Positions 6,761-15,302 of a stretch of DNA of 63,844 bases are shown piece by piece. The translations under genes were made by a program, and so were the position numbers. The notes beneath the pieces are model-generated. The model was not told the origin of the DNA. It made no database searches and was given only the letters and a program-made list of their open reading frames with translations. Source of the stretch: Corynebacterium sp. GTDB lineage: Bacteria > Actinomycetota > Actinomycetes > Mycobacteriales > Mycobacteriaceae. How positions within the stretch are numbered: the first letter of the stretch is position 1; each line of letters begins with the position of its first letter. The stretch spans positions 1 through 63,844 of the forward strand of contig NZ_JALAGY010000084.1 of NCBI RefSeq assembly GCF_022712195.1. Direction: 5' to 3'.

Positions 6761-9385
6761 GTGTCTGTCGTCCACCGCGGAAACGTCCCCCGCCTCCACC
6801 ACCGGCAGGTCAGGGAGATCCTGGCGCACCTGGAGAACATCCCCTCCGGCTGCGGGCTCCTCGTGACGGTGCGGGACTGGGCCGGTGGCGGCGCGTCCGG
6901 GGTGCTGCACGGTGTCGCCACCGGCTCCCCGGCGTGGGCGGTGCTCCACACCCGCCTGCTCCCGGGGCTCGCCGTACCGCCGGAGGTGTCCCGGCCCGGC
7001 GACTCCGCCGACACCCTGCTGCTGGTCGAGGACCTGCACCTGGCCGACCCCGACCAGCTCAGGGGACTCCACGCCGAGACGTCCCGGCACGACCGTGCCG
7101 CCCGGCTCGTGGTCGTGGGGTCGGTGGGCGCCGACGGGCACCGGCAGGCGCCGGGGCTGCTGCGCGGGCACGTCGAGGTGCAGGTCCCTCCCCTGACCGT
7201 CGACGACGTGGGTGCGGTGGTGGAGACCTCGACCGGATCCGTCCCGACGCCACGCCTGGCAACGGGTCTGCACACCATGACCGGCGGCCGGGTCGACCTC
7301 CTGACGGAGCTGCTCCACGGCGCGCCCGGCGACATCAGGGCAGGACGGCTCCCCGCCGTCCCCGACCACTGGGCCGCCTCCCTGGCGGACACCCTGGGCG
7401 AGGTCAGCGGCGTCAGCGGCGTCAGCGGCGTCAGCGGGGACAGCGAAGGCCGGCGTCTGCTGACTGACCTGCTGCGTGCCGTGGCGGTCGGCGGAGGACC
7501 GGACGCGGGCCCCGTCCCACTGGCCCTGGTTCGGGGTCTCACCGGGAATGTCGCAGTCGCCGACGGGACATTCTCCCGGCTGCTGCGCGCACTGCCGGGC
7601 TCGGAGGTGGAGTTCCGGGACCCACGCCACCGGGCCGTCGTACTGGAGGAGACTTCCCCGCCGGTCGCCGCCGCCCTCCACACACACGCAGCGCGGCTGC
7701 ACACCGACCCCGGACGTGCGCTGCACCACCGGCTCGAGGCGGCACGCGCCGGCGGGGATGCCGGGGACATCGCGGACACTGCAGGCCGGATGCGTACCCT
7801 CGCCGCACAGTACCGTGACCAGGGGCGGTGGCGGGCCGCAGCCGATGTGCTGTGCCAGCTTCCCGATGACGGTGCGGGAGACCACGCCGGTAACCAGGCC
7901 GGAAAACAGGCCGGAAAACAGGCCGGAGCCACCGCCGAGGCCCTGGCTGCGGCCGGGGACCTGCCCGCCGCCAGACTCTGGTCGCAGGACGGCTCCGCAC
8001 CGGCACCTGTGGCGTCCTACCTGGCGATGCACGCCGGCCAACGTCGCCGTGCCCATGCCGAACTGGACCGATCCGGGACCCGGCCGTCACGGCAGCGCGC
8101 CCTGCTCGCCTTCGCCGACTGGGAGCCCCAGGCCATGCTCGAGCACGCCACCGCCGCCGGAGACGACCTGCTCACCACCGTCGCCACCAGCGTCCTCGAG
8201 GGCACCTTCACCCCGTCCGACGGGCAGGACGTGCCCCACCGCCTCGTCGACGGCTGGCTGGCGCTGGTCAACGACGACCCCCTCACTGCACGCGGGCTCC
8301 TGTCGACCCCGCTGCCCGCCGGGGACCGGGCCACACCCACGCTGCGGATCTGGCGGGACGCCTGGCTGGCCCGGACGCAGTACGTCCTCGGCGACTTCGA
8401 GGACGCCCGCCGAACCGTCGAACGAGGCCTGGCCACCGGCGACGCGCACGGCAGCACCCTGCTCGACCCCGTCCTGCTGTGGACCGGCGCCCAGGTCGCC
8501 GCCTTCCAGGGCGACGCCCCAGCCTCCCGCCAGTACACCGGCCGCCTGCCCGACGACCCCGAGTCCTTCCTCATCCAGCGACTGCCCGCCGCCATGAGCC
8601 GCATGATCACCACCGCCACCAGCAGCGACCTCGTGGCGGCGCTGCGTGTGGGCGAGTCACTGGCCCGGATCGGCACAGAGAAGGACACCCAGCAACCCGG
8701 GTTCTGGCCGTGGGAGGACGTCTACGCGCAGTGCCTCGTGCGCGCCGGGAGGATCCGTGCCGCCGACGCCGTCGTCTCCGAGGCCGAACAGCGCACGGCC
8801 GGCAGCGGGTTGTCCTCGGTGGCGGCGAAACTGCGGGTGCCCCGCGGCAGCATACTGTTGCGGCGCGGGGACGTGGAGGCCGGGGTACGGTGCTTCGACG
8901 AGGCCGTCGAGATCATCTCCGACACCCCGATGCGGGCCTACCAGTCACGTATCCTGCTCGAGTACGGCCAGGTCCTGCGTCGGCTCGGGCGACGACGGCG
9001 TGCCGACGAGATCTTCGCCCGCGCCGAGGAGGTCTTCGCCTCGATGGGTGCACCGGCCATGGTGGAACGCTGCCGTCGGGAACGCCGCGCTACAGGGATC
9101 TCAGGCAGCTCTGGTGTCTCAGGCGCTTCCGGTGCACCGGTCGCCGAAGGTGCAGGCGGTGCCGTCGGTGTGATCGGTGCCGATACGGTGTCCGGTCCGT
9201 CCGGCGTGCTCACCTCCCAGGAGGAGCAGATCGCGGTGATGGCCGCCGACGGCTCCACCAACCGGGACATCGCCCGGGAGTTGACCCTGTCGACGAAGAC
9301 GGTGGAGCACCACCTCACCAACTGCTACCGCAAGCTGGGCATCAGGAGCCGCACCGAGCTGTCCACGGCACTGCAGCGCCGGTGA
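6761..9385 (+). CDS. pcaO: PcaO-like LAL/LuxR-family transcriptional activator
   Basis: 874 aa. The C-terminal LuxR helix-turn-helix spans about residues 810-870 (LTSQEEQIAVMAADG, NRDIARELTLSTKTVEHHL). The N-terminal ATPase-like domain lacks a Walker A: where GxxGxGKS is expected the sequence reads TVRDWAGGGASG. A Walker-B-like LLLVEDLHLADPDQL remains. C. glutamicum PcaO is described as an atypical LAL regulator without Walker A that activates pcaGH in response to protocatechuate; size, architecture and pca context fit. The middle is a TPR-like helical region. Several Gly/Ser/Ala-rich low-complexity inserts coincide with DNA tandem repeats. Likely leaderless. Confidence 0.82.
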   Translation: MSVVHRGNVPRLHHRQVREILAHLENIPSGCGLLVTVRDWAGGGASGVLHGVATGSPAWAVLHTRLLPGLAVPPEVSRPGDSADTLLLVEDLHLADPDQLRGLHAETSRHDRAARLVVVGSVGADGHRQAPGLLRGHVEVQVPPLTVDDVGAVVETSTGSVPTPRLATGLHTMTGGRVDLLTELLHGAPGDIRAGRLPAVPDHWAASLADTLGEVSGVSGVSGVSGDSEGRRLLTDLLRAVAVGGGPDAGPVPLALVRGLTGNVAVADGTFSRLLRALPGSEVEFRDPRHRAVVLEETSPPVAAALHTHAARLHTDPGRALHHRLEAARAGGDAGDIADTAGRMRTLAAQYRDQGRWRAAADVLCQLPDDGAGDHAGNQAGKQAGKQAGATAEALAAAGDLPAARLWSQDGSAPAPVASYLAMHAGQRRRAHAELDRSGTRPSRQRALLAFADWEPQAMLEHATAAGDDLLTTVATSVLEGTFTPSDGQDVPHRLVDGWLALVNDDPLTARGLLSTPLPAGDRATPTLRIWRDAWLARTQYVLGDFEDARRTVERGLATGDAHGSTLLDPVLLWTGAQVAAFQGDAPASRQYTGRLPDDPESFLIQRLPAAMSRMITTATSSDLVAALRVGESLARIGTEKDTQQPGFWPWEDVYAQCLVRAGRIRAADAVVSEAEQRTAGSGLSSVAAKLRVPRGSILLRRGDVEAGVRCFDEAVEIISDTPMRAYQSRILLEYGQVLRRLGRRRRADEIFARAEEVFASMGAPAMVERCRRERRATGISGSSGVSGASGAPVAEGAGGAVGVIGADTVSGPSGVLTSQEEQIAVMAADGSTNRDIARELTLSTKTVEHHLTNCYRKLGIRSRTELSTALQRR
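7403..7438. repeat. 9-bp tandem repeat inside pcaO (about 4 copies)
   Basis: Units GTCAGCGGC at 7403, 7412, 7421 and GTCAGCGGG at 7430. They are in frame and encode a VSG repeat. Copy-number change would keep the frame. Confidence 0.9.
7895..7927. repeat. 12-bp tandem repeat inside pcaO (2.75 copies)
   Basis: Units CAGGCCGGAAAA at 7895 and 7907, then a partial unit CAGGCCGGA. In frame, encoding QAGK repeats. Confidence 0.9.
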
Positions 9386-9460
9386 GGGGCATACGCGGCG
9401 CCGGTGGCGGACCCCACTTCACACCCCGCGCAGTCATCGCACCCCATAAGACGCTGCTTG

Positions 9461-9479
9461 AGCCCTGACCTGGGCTTTT
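9461..9479 (+). terminator. Probable terminator between convergent pcaO and qsuD
   Basis: AGCCC-TGACCT-GGGCT hairpin followed by TTT, 75 nt after the pcaO stop. It is the only T-tailed hairpin in the gap and may serve pcaO. Confidence 0.5.
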
Positions 9480-9519
9480 GATTACTTAAGCAGGTTATGA
9501 GGTGCGGAATGTCGCAGGC

Positions 9520-10383
9520 TCAGCCCAGCGAGTGGAACGTCGCCCGCATACGGTCGGCGTCCGCCGGCAGCCCGGTGAAGTGCTCGAAGGCGTCCACCGC
9601 CTGGTAGACGGCCATGTGGGTGCCGTTGATGGTGCGGCACCCCGCAGCCTCCGCCTCCTGCAGCAGCTGGGTGGACACCGGCATGTACACCACGTCACTG
9701 ACCCAGTGACCCGGGGTCAGGCAGGAGGTGTCGAAGGACGTCCCGGGGTGGCTGAGCATGCCCAGCGGAGTCGCGTTGACCACACCGTCCGCCGCGGCGA
9801 CAGCGTCCTCGACACCCTCCGGGCCGCCGCCCGTGGCGATCGTCGTCCCGGTGGCGGTGTTGAGGTTCCCTGCGAGCTCGGCGGCACGGGCGGCGTCGAC
9901 GTCACGGATCTCCAGCTGCTCCACACCGGCCTCCGCCAGGGCGAAGGCGACGGCGTTGCCCACTCCCCCGGCGCCGACCTGGACCACGGACCGCTTCGAG
10001 ACGTCCGGCAGCTGCTCGGCCAGGCCACGCGCGTAGCCGGTGACGTCCGTGTTGTAGCCGAAGGTCCTGCCGTCGCGGATGGCCACGGTGTTCACCGAAC
10101 CCAGCCGGCCGGCGACCGGGTCGACCTCGTCCAGCAGCTCCACCACCTCACGCTTGAAGGGGTGGGTGATGTTCAGGCCGTCGAACCCCAGGTCGATGGC
10201 GCCGGACAGCAGCTGCTCCAGCGACCGCTCCTTCAACCGGTCGGTGAGCACGTCGAGCCGGCGGTACACCGTGGGGTGGCCCTGCGCCAGGCCCTCGGCC
10301 TCGTGCATCGGCGGGGTGCGCGACAGGGACAGGTCGGTGCCGATCAGCCCCAGCAGGAAACTGCGTGCGGGTGTGGTGGTCAT
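9520..10383 (-). CDS. qsuD: Quinate/shikimate dehydrogenase (NAD-type)
   Basis: 287 aa, AroE-fold catabolic dehydrogenase that oxidises quinate and shikimate to 3-dehydroquinate and 3-dehydroshikimate. Motifs are LSRTPPMHEAEG (substrate site), NITHPFKREV with the catalytic Lys, NTDVTGY, and the nucleotide loop GAGGVGNAV. The strand after the glycine loop ends in Asp (LEIRDVD) where NADP enzymes have Arg, pointing to NAD. The whole chain closely resembles C. glutamicum QsuD as recalled. It is the last gene of the qsuA-qsuB-qsuD run, 75 nt after qsuB. qsuC, which lies between B and D in C. glutamicum, is absent. Confidence 0.9.
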   Translation of the reverse strand: MTTTPARSFLLGLIGTDLSLSRTPPMHEAEGLAQGHPTVYRRLDVLTDRLKERSLEQLLSGAIDLGFDGLNITHPFKREVVELLDEVDPVAGRLGSVNTVAIRDGRTFGYNTDVTGYARGLAEQLPDVSKRSVVQVGAGGVGNAVAFALAEAGVEQLEIRDVDAARAAELAGNLNTATGTTIATGGGPEGVEDAVAAADGVVNATPLGMLSHPGTSFDTSCLTPGHWVSDVVYMPVSTQLLQEAEAAGCRTINGTHMAVYQAVDAFEHFTGLPADADRMRATFHSLG

Positions 10384-10458
10384 GGTGGTCTACCTTCTCT
10401 CGGATGTGGGTGTTCGGTGTGGGTGTTCAGGTGAGCTGTGGTCCGCGGCGCCGCAGAC

Positions 10459-12369
10459 TCAGCTGGGGATGCCGCGGGTCGCGTCACGCAGCACCCGGTA
10501 CTGGGCCGCGAGGCGCACCGGGGTGTTGTCCACGCCGTGCCCGGCGTAGTCACCGCGCCGTTCGACGAGTTCGAAGAACATCGTCCCCAGCGTGCCGGTG
10601 TAGAACCGCAGGTACTCACCGTGCCCGTCACGGTCGTAGAGCACGTTGCACTCCCGCAGCTCCGCCACGGTCTCCTCGTCCAGGTTGAACCTGGAGACCA
10701 GGTCGTCGTAGTAGTTGTCCGGCACCGGGAGCATCTCCAGGCCCCGGCGGCGCGCCCGGCGCGCCAGTCCGGTGATCCCGGTGACCTCCAGGGTCACGTG
10801 CTCCGGGTAGGACGCGGCGAGGAAGTCGCCCTGCTCACTGCCCTCAGGCGCCACGTTGAGGGTCAGGGAGAAGTCGCCCTCCGGCGCCGACATCACCCGG
10901 GAGTGCACGTACCCGGCGGGGCTCGGGACGGCGTCCGGCGTGTGCGCCTGCAGTCCCAGCACCGAGGTGAAGTACAGGGCCGCCTCGTCGTGCCGGTGCC
11001 AGCGCTGGGCGAGCCCCACGTGGTCCACACCGACGATCCGTGAGTGGGCGTCGGTGACCGCGTCGATGGTCCGGACGTCCTCGCCGATCAGACCGAACTC
11101 CTCGGCCCAGACGGGGACGCCGTCGGCGGTGGCCTCGCAGAAGTAGATACCGGTCCCGTCGGGCGTGTACACCCCGTGGAGGTCCGCCTCGTCGTCCTGA
11201 CGTTGCCGCACGAGTTTCTCGGCGGACAGCTTCTCCGCCCGCGCGGCCGAGCGCTCCGCCCCCACGACGTCCACACCGAAGCTGTCGATCACGGTGTCGC
11301 TGCCGGTGGGGCCCAGGTCACGGACCACGATCCGGGCGCCGCCCTGCACCCACACCTGGAAGTCCTCCTTGGTGCGGTGGTAGCCGCCCAGCACGAAGCC
11401 GAGCTGGTGGAGGAGTTTGGTGATCTCCCCGAGCCGGCCGGTGTGCAGTTCGACGAAACTGTACGACCGCGGGGCCGTCGCCTCCGGCAGCGCCGCCAGT
11501 CCCACCGGGTAGGAGGCGGGGTCGACGGAGCCGTTCTCCGGCCGGGCCGCGTCGAGCTCCCGGTAGACCTGGTCCTCCAGCCAGCGCAGCGAACGCAGCC
11601 CGTCGACCGCGGTGCGGGTGACGTCGGCCTGGCGGAAGGAGTCGTTGAAGATCTCCAGGGACACCGGCCCGTCGTACCCGGCGACGGTGAGCAGGCGGAG
11701 GAACTCCACCAGGTCGAAGTCGCCCTCACCGGGGAACACCCGGTGGTGCCTCGACCAGGACAGCAGGTCCATGTCCCGGCGCGGGGCGTCGGCGAGCTGG
11801 ACGAAGAAGATCTTCTCGCCCGGGATGCCGGCGATGTCCGAGGGGTCGTCGCCCCGGGACAGGATGTGGAAGCTGTCCAGGCAGGTGCCCACGTTGGGGT
11901 GGTCCGCCAGCTCCACGATCCGGTGGGCGTGGCGGTAGGTGTTGACGTACCTCCCCCAGGCCAGCGCCTCGTAGGCCAGGCGGATACCGTAGCCGGCGGC
12001 CAGCTCGCCGGCGCGGCGGAGCTGCGAGGCGCAGACCTCGTCGTCGTCGACGGTGGCGGTGCCGACGTTCGAGCAGATCAGGATCATGTCGATGTTCAAC
12101 CGTCTCATGATCCGGAACTTCGACTCGAGCCGGCGCAGGTTGTCGGCGAACTGCTCCTCGTCCACTCCGTCGAGGTCGCGGAAGGGCTGGTAGAGGTCGA
12201 AACTCAGGCCCAGCTGCTCCCCTCTCTCCCGGATCTGCTCCGGGGAGTGCGGGGAGACGACCAGGTCCTGTTCGAAGATCTCCACACCGTCGTACCCGGC
12301 GTCGGAGGCGGCGCGGAGTTTCTCGGCGAGGGTGCCTGACAGGCAGACGGTGGCTACGGACGTTCTCAT
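10459..12369 (-). CDS. qsuB: 3-dehydroshikimate dehydratase, two-domain QsuB type
   Basis: 636 aa. The N-terminal TIM barrel (about 1-290) dehydrates 3-dehydroshikimate to protocatechuate. Metal-site segments are YEALAWGRYVNTY, TCLDSFHILSRG, ADAPRRDMDLLSWSRHHR and SLEIFNDSFR. The C-terminal half (about 300-630) is an HPPD/VOC-like double domain (IVGVDHVGLAQRW, TLEVTGITGLARR, FFELVERRG), as in C. glutamicum QsuB. Its ATG overlaps the stop of qsuA (ATGA), so the two are translationally coupled. This step delivers hydroaromatic carbon directly to PcaGH. Confidence 0.93.
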   Translation of the reverse strand: MRTSVATVCLSGTLAEKLRAASDAGYDGVEIFEQDLVVSPHSPEQIRERGEQLGLSFDLYQPFRDLDGVDEEQFADNLRRLESKFRIMRRLNIDMILICSNVGTATVDDDEVCASQLRRAGELAAGYGIRLAYEALAWGRYVNTYRHAHRIVELADHPNVGTCLDSFHILSRGDDPSDIAGIPGEKIFFVQLADAPRRDMDLLSWSRHHRVFPGEGDFDLVEFLRLLTVAGYDGPVSLEIFNDSFRQADVTRTAVDGLRSLRWLEDQVYRELDAARPENGSVDPASYPVGLAALPEATAPRSYSFVELHTGRLGEITKLLHQLGFVLGGYHRTKEDFQVWVQGGARIVVRDLGPTGSDTVIDSFGVDVVGAERSAARAEKLSAEKLVRQRQDDEADLHGVYTPDGTGIYFCEATADGVPVWAEEFGLIGEDVRTIDAVTDAHSRIVGVDHVGLAQRWHRHDEAALYFTSVLGLQAHTPDAVPSPAGYVHSRVMSAPEGDFSLTLNVAPEGSEQGDFLAASYPEHVTLEVTGITGLARRARRRGLEMLPVPDNYYDDLVSRFNLDEETVAELRECNVLYDRDGHGEYLRFYTGTLGTMFFELVERRGDYAGHGVDNTPVRLAAQYRVLRDATRGIPS

Positions 12370-13817
12370 TGATTCTGCTTCACTTTCTGGACGAAGGTGT
12401 CGCCGGCGTCGATCTGGTCGAGGGTCAGGAAGGCGGTCTCACGGGTGGTGGCGATGGCGATCGAGACAAGGACGGCGACGACGGACGAGAACATCGCGAC
12501 ACCGAGGTAGTTGTCGCCCTCGGTCCCGGCGACGAGGGACGCCAGGATCGGGGCGAAGCCGCCCGACAGTGCGAAGCCGATCTGCGTGCCCAGTGCGACA
12601 CCGGTGACCCGCACCGAGGTCGGGAACATCTCGGCGTACAGGGCCGGCCACGTCGCGTTGGACATGGAGTAGAACAGGCCGAACATCACGGCGCCGAGGA
12701 CGAAGATCAGCGGCCAGTTCCCGGCGTTGACCGCCATCAGGTAGGGGTACATCACCACGGCGGCGCCGAGGGCACCGGTGATGAAGACCTTCTTCCGTCC
12801 GAAACGGTCGGCGGCCGAGCCTGCCAGCGGGATGCTGACCAGGGCACACACGTTACCGGTCACGGTGACCCACAGCATCGTGGAGCGGTCCAGCCCCACG
12901 ATCGAGGTCGCGAACGACAGGGACCACACGGTGAAGACGATGTTGACCGTGTTGATCATGGCGGCGAACGCCACCCGGACCACCGCGGCACGGTGGTACT
13001 TCATCACCAGCTGCAGCGGGTTGTGCCTGGCCGCCGCGGCGCGGGCCGCGACACGCTCGGCGGTCCTGGGGTCCAGGTCGTCCAGGGAGACCTCCTGCTC
13101 GACCTCCTTGGCGTCCTCGACCTCGGCGGCGGTCTCCTGGAACGCCGGGGGCTCCTCGAGTCGGCGGCGGATGATCCAGGCGATCAGGACGACGAAGGCG
13201 GAGAGCCAGAAGGGCACCCGCCATCCCCAGCTCATCAGCTGTTCCTCGGGCAGGAAGGCGGTGAAGGGGATGAAGACCGCGGTGGCCAGCAGCGTACCGA
13301 ACTGGGTGCCGTGCAGGGTCCACGCGGTGGTCCAGGAACGGTGCTGTTCATCGGCGTGCTCCAGGGACACCGCGATGGCGCTGCCCTGCTCGCCGGAGGC
13401 GGAGATCCCCTGCACGATGCGGCACAGCGCCAGCAGCAGCGGGGCGAGCAGTCCGACCTGGCTGTAGGTCGGCAGACACCCGACGACGAAGGTCGAGGCG
13501 CCGATCATGAACAGTGACAGCATCAGCACGAACTTGCGTCCGAACCGGTCGGCCAGCGGTCCCATGATCAGGGCCCCCAGGGGGCGCACCACGTAGGCGA
13601 TGCCGACGGTGGCCATCGAGGCCAGCACGGCCACACCCGGGGACGTCCCCTCGGGGAAGAACAGGACGTTGATGACCAGCGCGGCCGCGGTGCCGTAGAC
13701 GGCGAAGTCGTAGTACTCCAGTGCGGAACCGACCCAGCTGGACAGGGCGGCCCTCCTGGGGGTCTTCTGCGGCGCCGTGTGCGGGGCGTCGTCGTGCACA
13801 GACGGTGAGGTACTCAT
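12366..13817 (-). CDS. qsuA: MHS-family MFS transporter, probable shikimate/quinate uptake
   Basis: 483 aa from ATG 13817, chosen because GAGGAG lies 7 nt upstream; an in-frame ATG 66 nt further upstream has no such site. Twelve membrane segments of the metabolite:H+ symporter type: SALEYYDFAVYGTAAAL in helix 1, GPLADRFGRK between helices 2 and 3, and a long charged central loop (EVEDAKEVEQEVSLDDLD) between helices 6 and 7. It resembles ShiA/QsuA proteins and is the first gene of the qsu run. Substrate is inferred from qsuB and qsuD. Confidence 0.85.
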   Translation of the reverse strand: MSTSPSVHDDAPHTAPQKTPRRAALSSWVGSALEYYDFAVYGTAAALVINVLFFPEGTSPGVAVLASMATVGIAYVVRPLGALIMGPLADRFGRKFVLMLSLFMIGASTFVVGCLPTYSQVGLLAPLLLALCRIVQGISASGEQGSAIAVSLEHADEQHRSWTTAWTLHGTQFGTLLATAVFIPFTAFLPEEQLMSWGWRVPFWLSAFVVLIAWIIRRRLEEPPAFQETAAEVEDAKEVEQEVSLDDLDPRTAERVAARAAAARHNPLQLVMKYHRAAVVRVAFAAMINTVNIVFTVWSLSFATSIVGLDRSTMLWVTVTGNVCALVSIPLAGSAADRFGRKKVFITGALGAAVVMYPYLMAVNAGNWPLIFVLGAVMFGLFYSMSNATWPALYAEMFPTSVRVTGVALGTQIGFALSGGFAPILASLVAGTEGDNYLGVAMFSSVVAVLVSIAIATTRETAFLTLDQIDAGDTFVQKVKQNQ

Positions 13818-13836
13818 TGTGAACTCCTCGTGATCA

Positions 13837-13848
13837 GTCCCCGGGGAC
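13837..13848. promoter_or_regulatory. 12-bp palindrome in the qsuA leader
   Basis: GTCCCCGGGGAC, perfect, 19 bp upstream of the qsuA start. A further GGGGAC half copy follows near 13859. It could be an operator for the qsu genes; in GC-rich DNA such short palindromes also arise by chance. Confidence 0.3.
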
Positions 13849-13908
13849 GTGCTCTTGTCGGGGACGGTGGTTCGCCCGGTCACGGATGTGGCGGCAGGCG
13901 GTACTGCA

Positions 13909-13929
13909 GGGCCCGGACGGACCGGGCCC
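13909..13929 (-). terminator. Terminator hairpin after pcaK
   Basis: GGGCCCGG-ACGGA-CCGGGCCC, a perfect 8-bp stem with a 5-nt loop, 12 nt past the pcaK stop. There is no U-tract, as is common in high-GC actinobacteria. It separates the pca operon from qsuA. Confidence 0.6.
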
Positions 13930-13940
13930 GGGACAGGGAA

Positions 13941-15299
13941 TCAGGACGGGGACGTCTCTCCCTCCACCGCGGCGATCGTGGAGGGACGCAGGGTCCGGGA
14001 GAACGAGAAGATCGCGAACCCCAGTACCCCGACCACCGCGAAGGCGAAGAAGCCCCACGGGTAGGCGATCCCGGCGGTGACCAGGATGCCTCCGAGCAGT
14101 GGGCCCGAAATCGCGCCGAGGCGTCCGATGCCGGCGGAGAACCCCATCGCGGTGGCGCGTGCCGAGGACGGGTGGTTCTCCCCCACGAAGGCGTAGATCA
14201 GCACCTGGGAGCTGAACACGAAGACGCCGGTGAGGAAGACGACGACGTAGAGACCCACCAGCGGCAGGCGGATCGCCAGCAGGGCGAGGAACACCGCCGA
14301 GCAGAGGAACCAGATCAGCGCCGTCCTGCGCGGCGAGTGGATGTCCGCGACCCGGCCGGCGATGAACAGCCCGACCACGGCGCCGACGTTGAGCACCATG
14401 AGGAAGGCCAGGGAGTTGCCCAGGTCGTAGTCCGCCTCGCGCATGATCTGCGGCAGCCAGGTGTTCAGGCCGTAGACCAGCAGCAGCCCCATGAACGAGG
14501 TCGCCCAGATGGCGACGGTGTTGACCCGGAAGGTGGGTTGCAGCAGGGCGCGGATCCCTTCGGTGTTCTCGCCCTCCTTCTGTTCCTGCAGGGTGTCCAT
14601 CTCCGTGTCGACCTGCAGGCCGTAGGCCTGTTCGATGGACTCCGCCTCCTCGACACGCCCCTTGATCCGCAGGTAGGCGGGGGACTCGGGCAGGAGGAAG
14701 TACAGGACGGGTGCCAGGATGAGGCCCGGGACGGCCCCGGCGACGAACATGGCGTGCCAGCCGGCGGCGTCGATGAGGAACATCCCCAGCAGGGCGGTGA
14801 GCACCGCACCCACGTGGTAGCCGGTCATCAGCGTGGTCGAGGCGGAACCGGCCTTCCGTCCGGAACGGAACTCCGTGACCAGGGAGATGGCCGTGGGCAG
14901 CGCACCACCCAGGCCGGCCCCGGCGAGGAATCGCCAGAGTGAGAACCACGTGACGTCGGTGGTGAACGCCAGGAGGAGGGTGAACACCGAGAACAGGAAC
15001 ACCGCGGCGATGAGCACGCGGCGGCGCCCCAGTTTGTCGGTGAGGAACCCGATGACCAGGGCGCCGATGGTCATGCCGACCAGACCGACGGTGGTGATCT
15101 GGGTGGCCTGGGCGCCGGTGAGGTCCCATGCCGGGTCCTCGAGCATCGACGGGATCGTGGTGCCCAGGACGACCAGGTCGAAACCGTCCAGCAGGACGGC
15201 GATCCAGCACAGGGCGGTGACGACCGCGGTGGACCTGGTGGCTGTGAAGCCGGCGCCGGTGCCGGCTGCTCCGGCCGGGCGGGTGGGGGTGGTGGACAT
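13941..15299 (-). CDS. pcaK: Aromatic acid:H+ symporter (AAHS family), probable 4-hydroxybenzoate/protocatechuate transporter
   Basis: 452 aa, twelve predicted membrane segments. LLDGFDLVVLGTTIPSML in helix 1 carries the DGFD signature of AAHS transporters, and GFLTDKLGRRRVLI is the loop 2-3 motif. It starts 3 nt after the pobA stop, as last gene of the pca operon, so uptake and hydroxylation of 4-hydroxybenzoate are co-expressed. Substrate assignment rests on family and context; BenK- or VanK-like specificity cannot be excluded. Confidence 0.85.
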   Translation of the reverse strand: MSTTPTRPAGAAGTGAGFTATRSTAVVTALCWIAVLLDGFDLVVLGTTIPSMLEDPAWDLTGAQATQITTVGLVGMTIGALVIGFLTDKLGRRRVLIAAVFLFSVFTLLLAFTTDVTWFSLWRFLAGAGLGGALPTAISLVTEFRSGRKAGSASTTLMTGYHVGAVLTALLGMFLIDAAGWHAMFVAGAVPGLILAPVLYFLLPESPAYLRIKGRVEEAESIEQAYGLQVDTEMDTLQEQKEGENTEGIRALLQPTFRVNTVAIWATSFMGLLLVYGLNTWLPQIMREADYDLGNSLAFLMVLNVGAVVGLFIAGRVADIHSPRRTALIWFLCSAVFLALLAIRLPLVGLYVVVFLTGVFVFSSQVLIYAFVGENHPSSARATAMGFSAGIGRLGAISGPLLGGILVTAGIAYPWGFFAFAVVGVLGFAIFSFSRTLRPSTIAAVEGETSPS

Positions 15300-15302
15300 G
15301 GT

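Noticed and set aside
9440..9510. Possible tRNA remnant or attachment site between pcaO and qsuD
   Set aside because: GCTTGAGCCC...GGGCTTTT...CTTAAGC looked tRNA-like, but no cloverleaf or direct-repeat partner was found; a terminator explains it.
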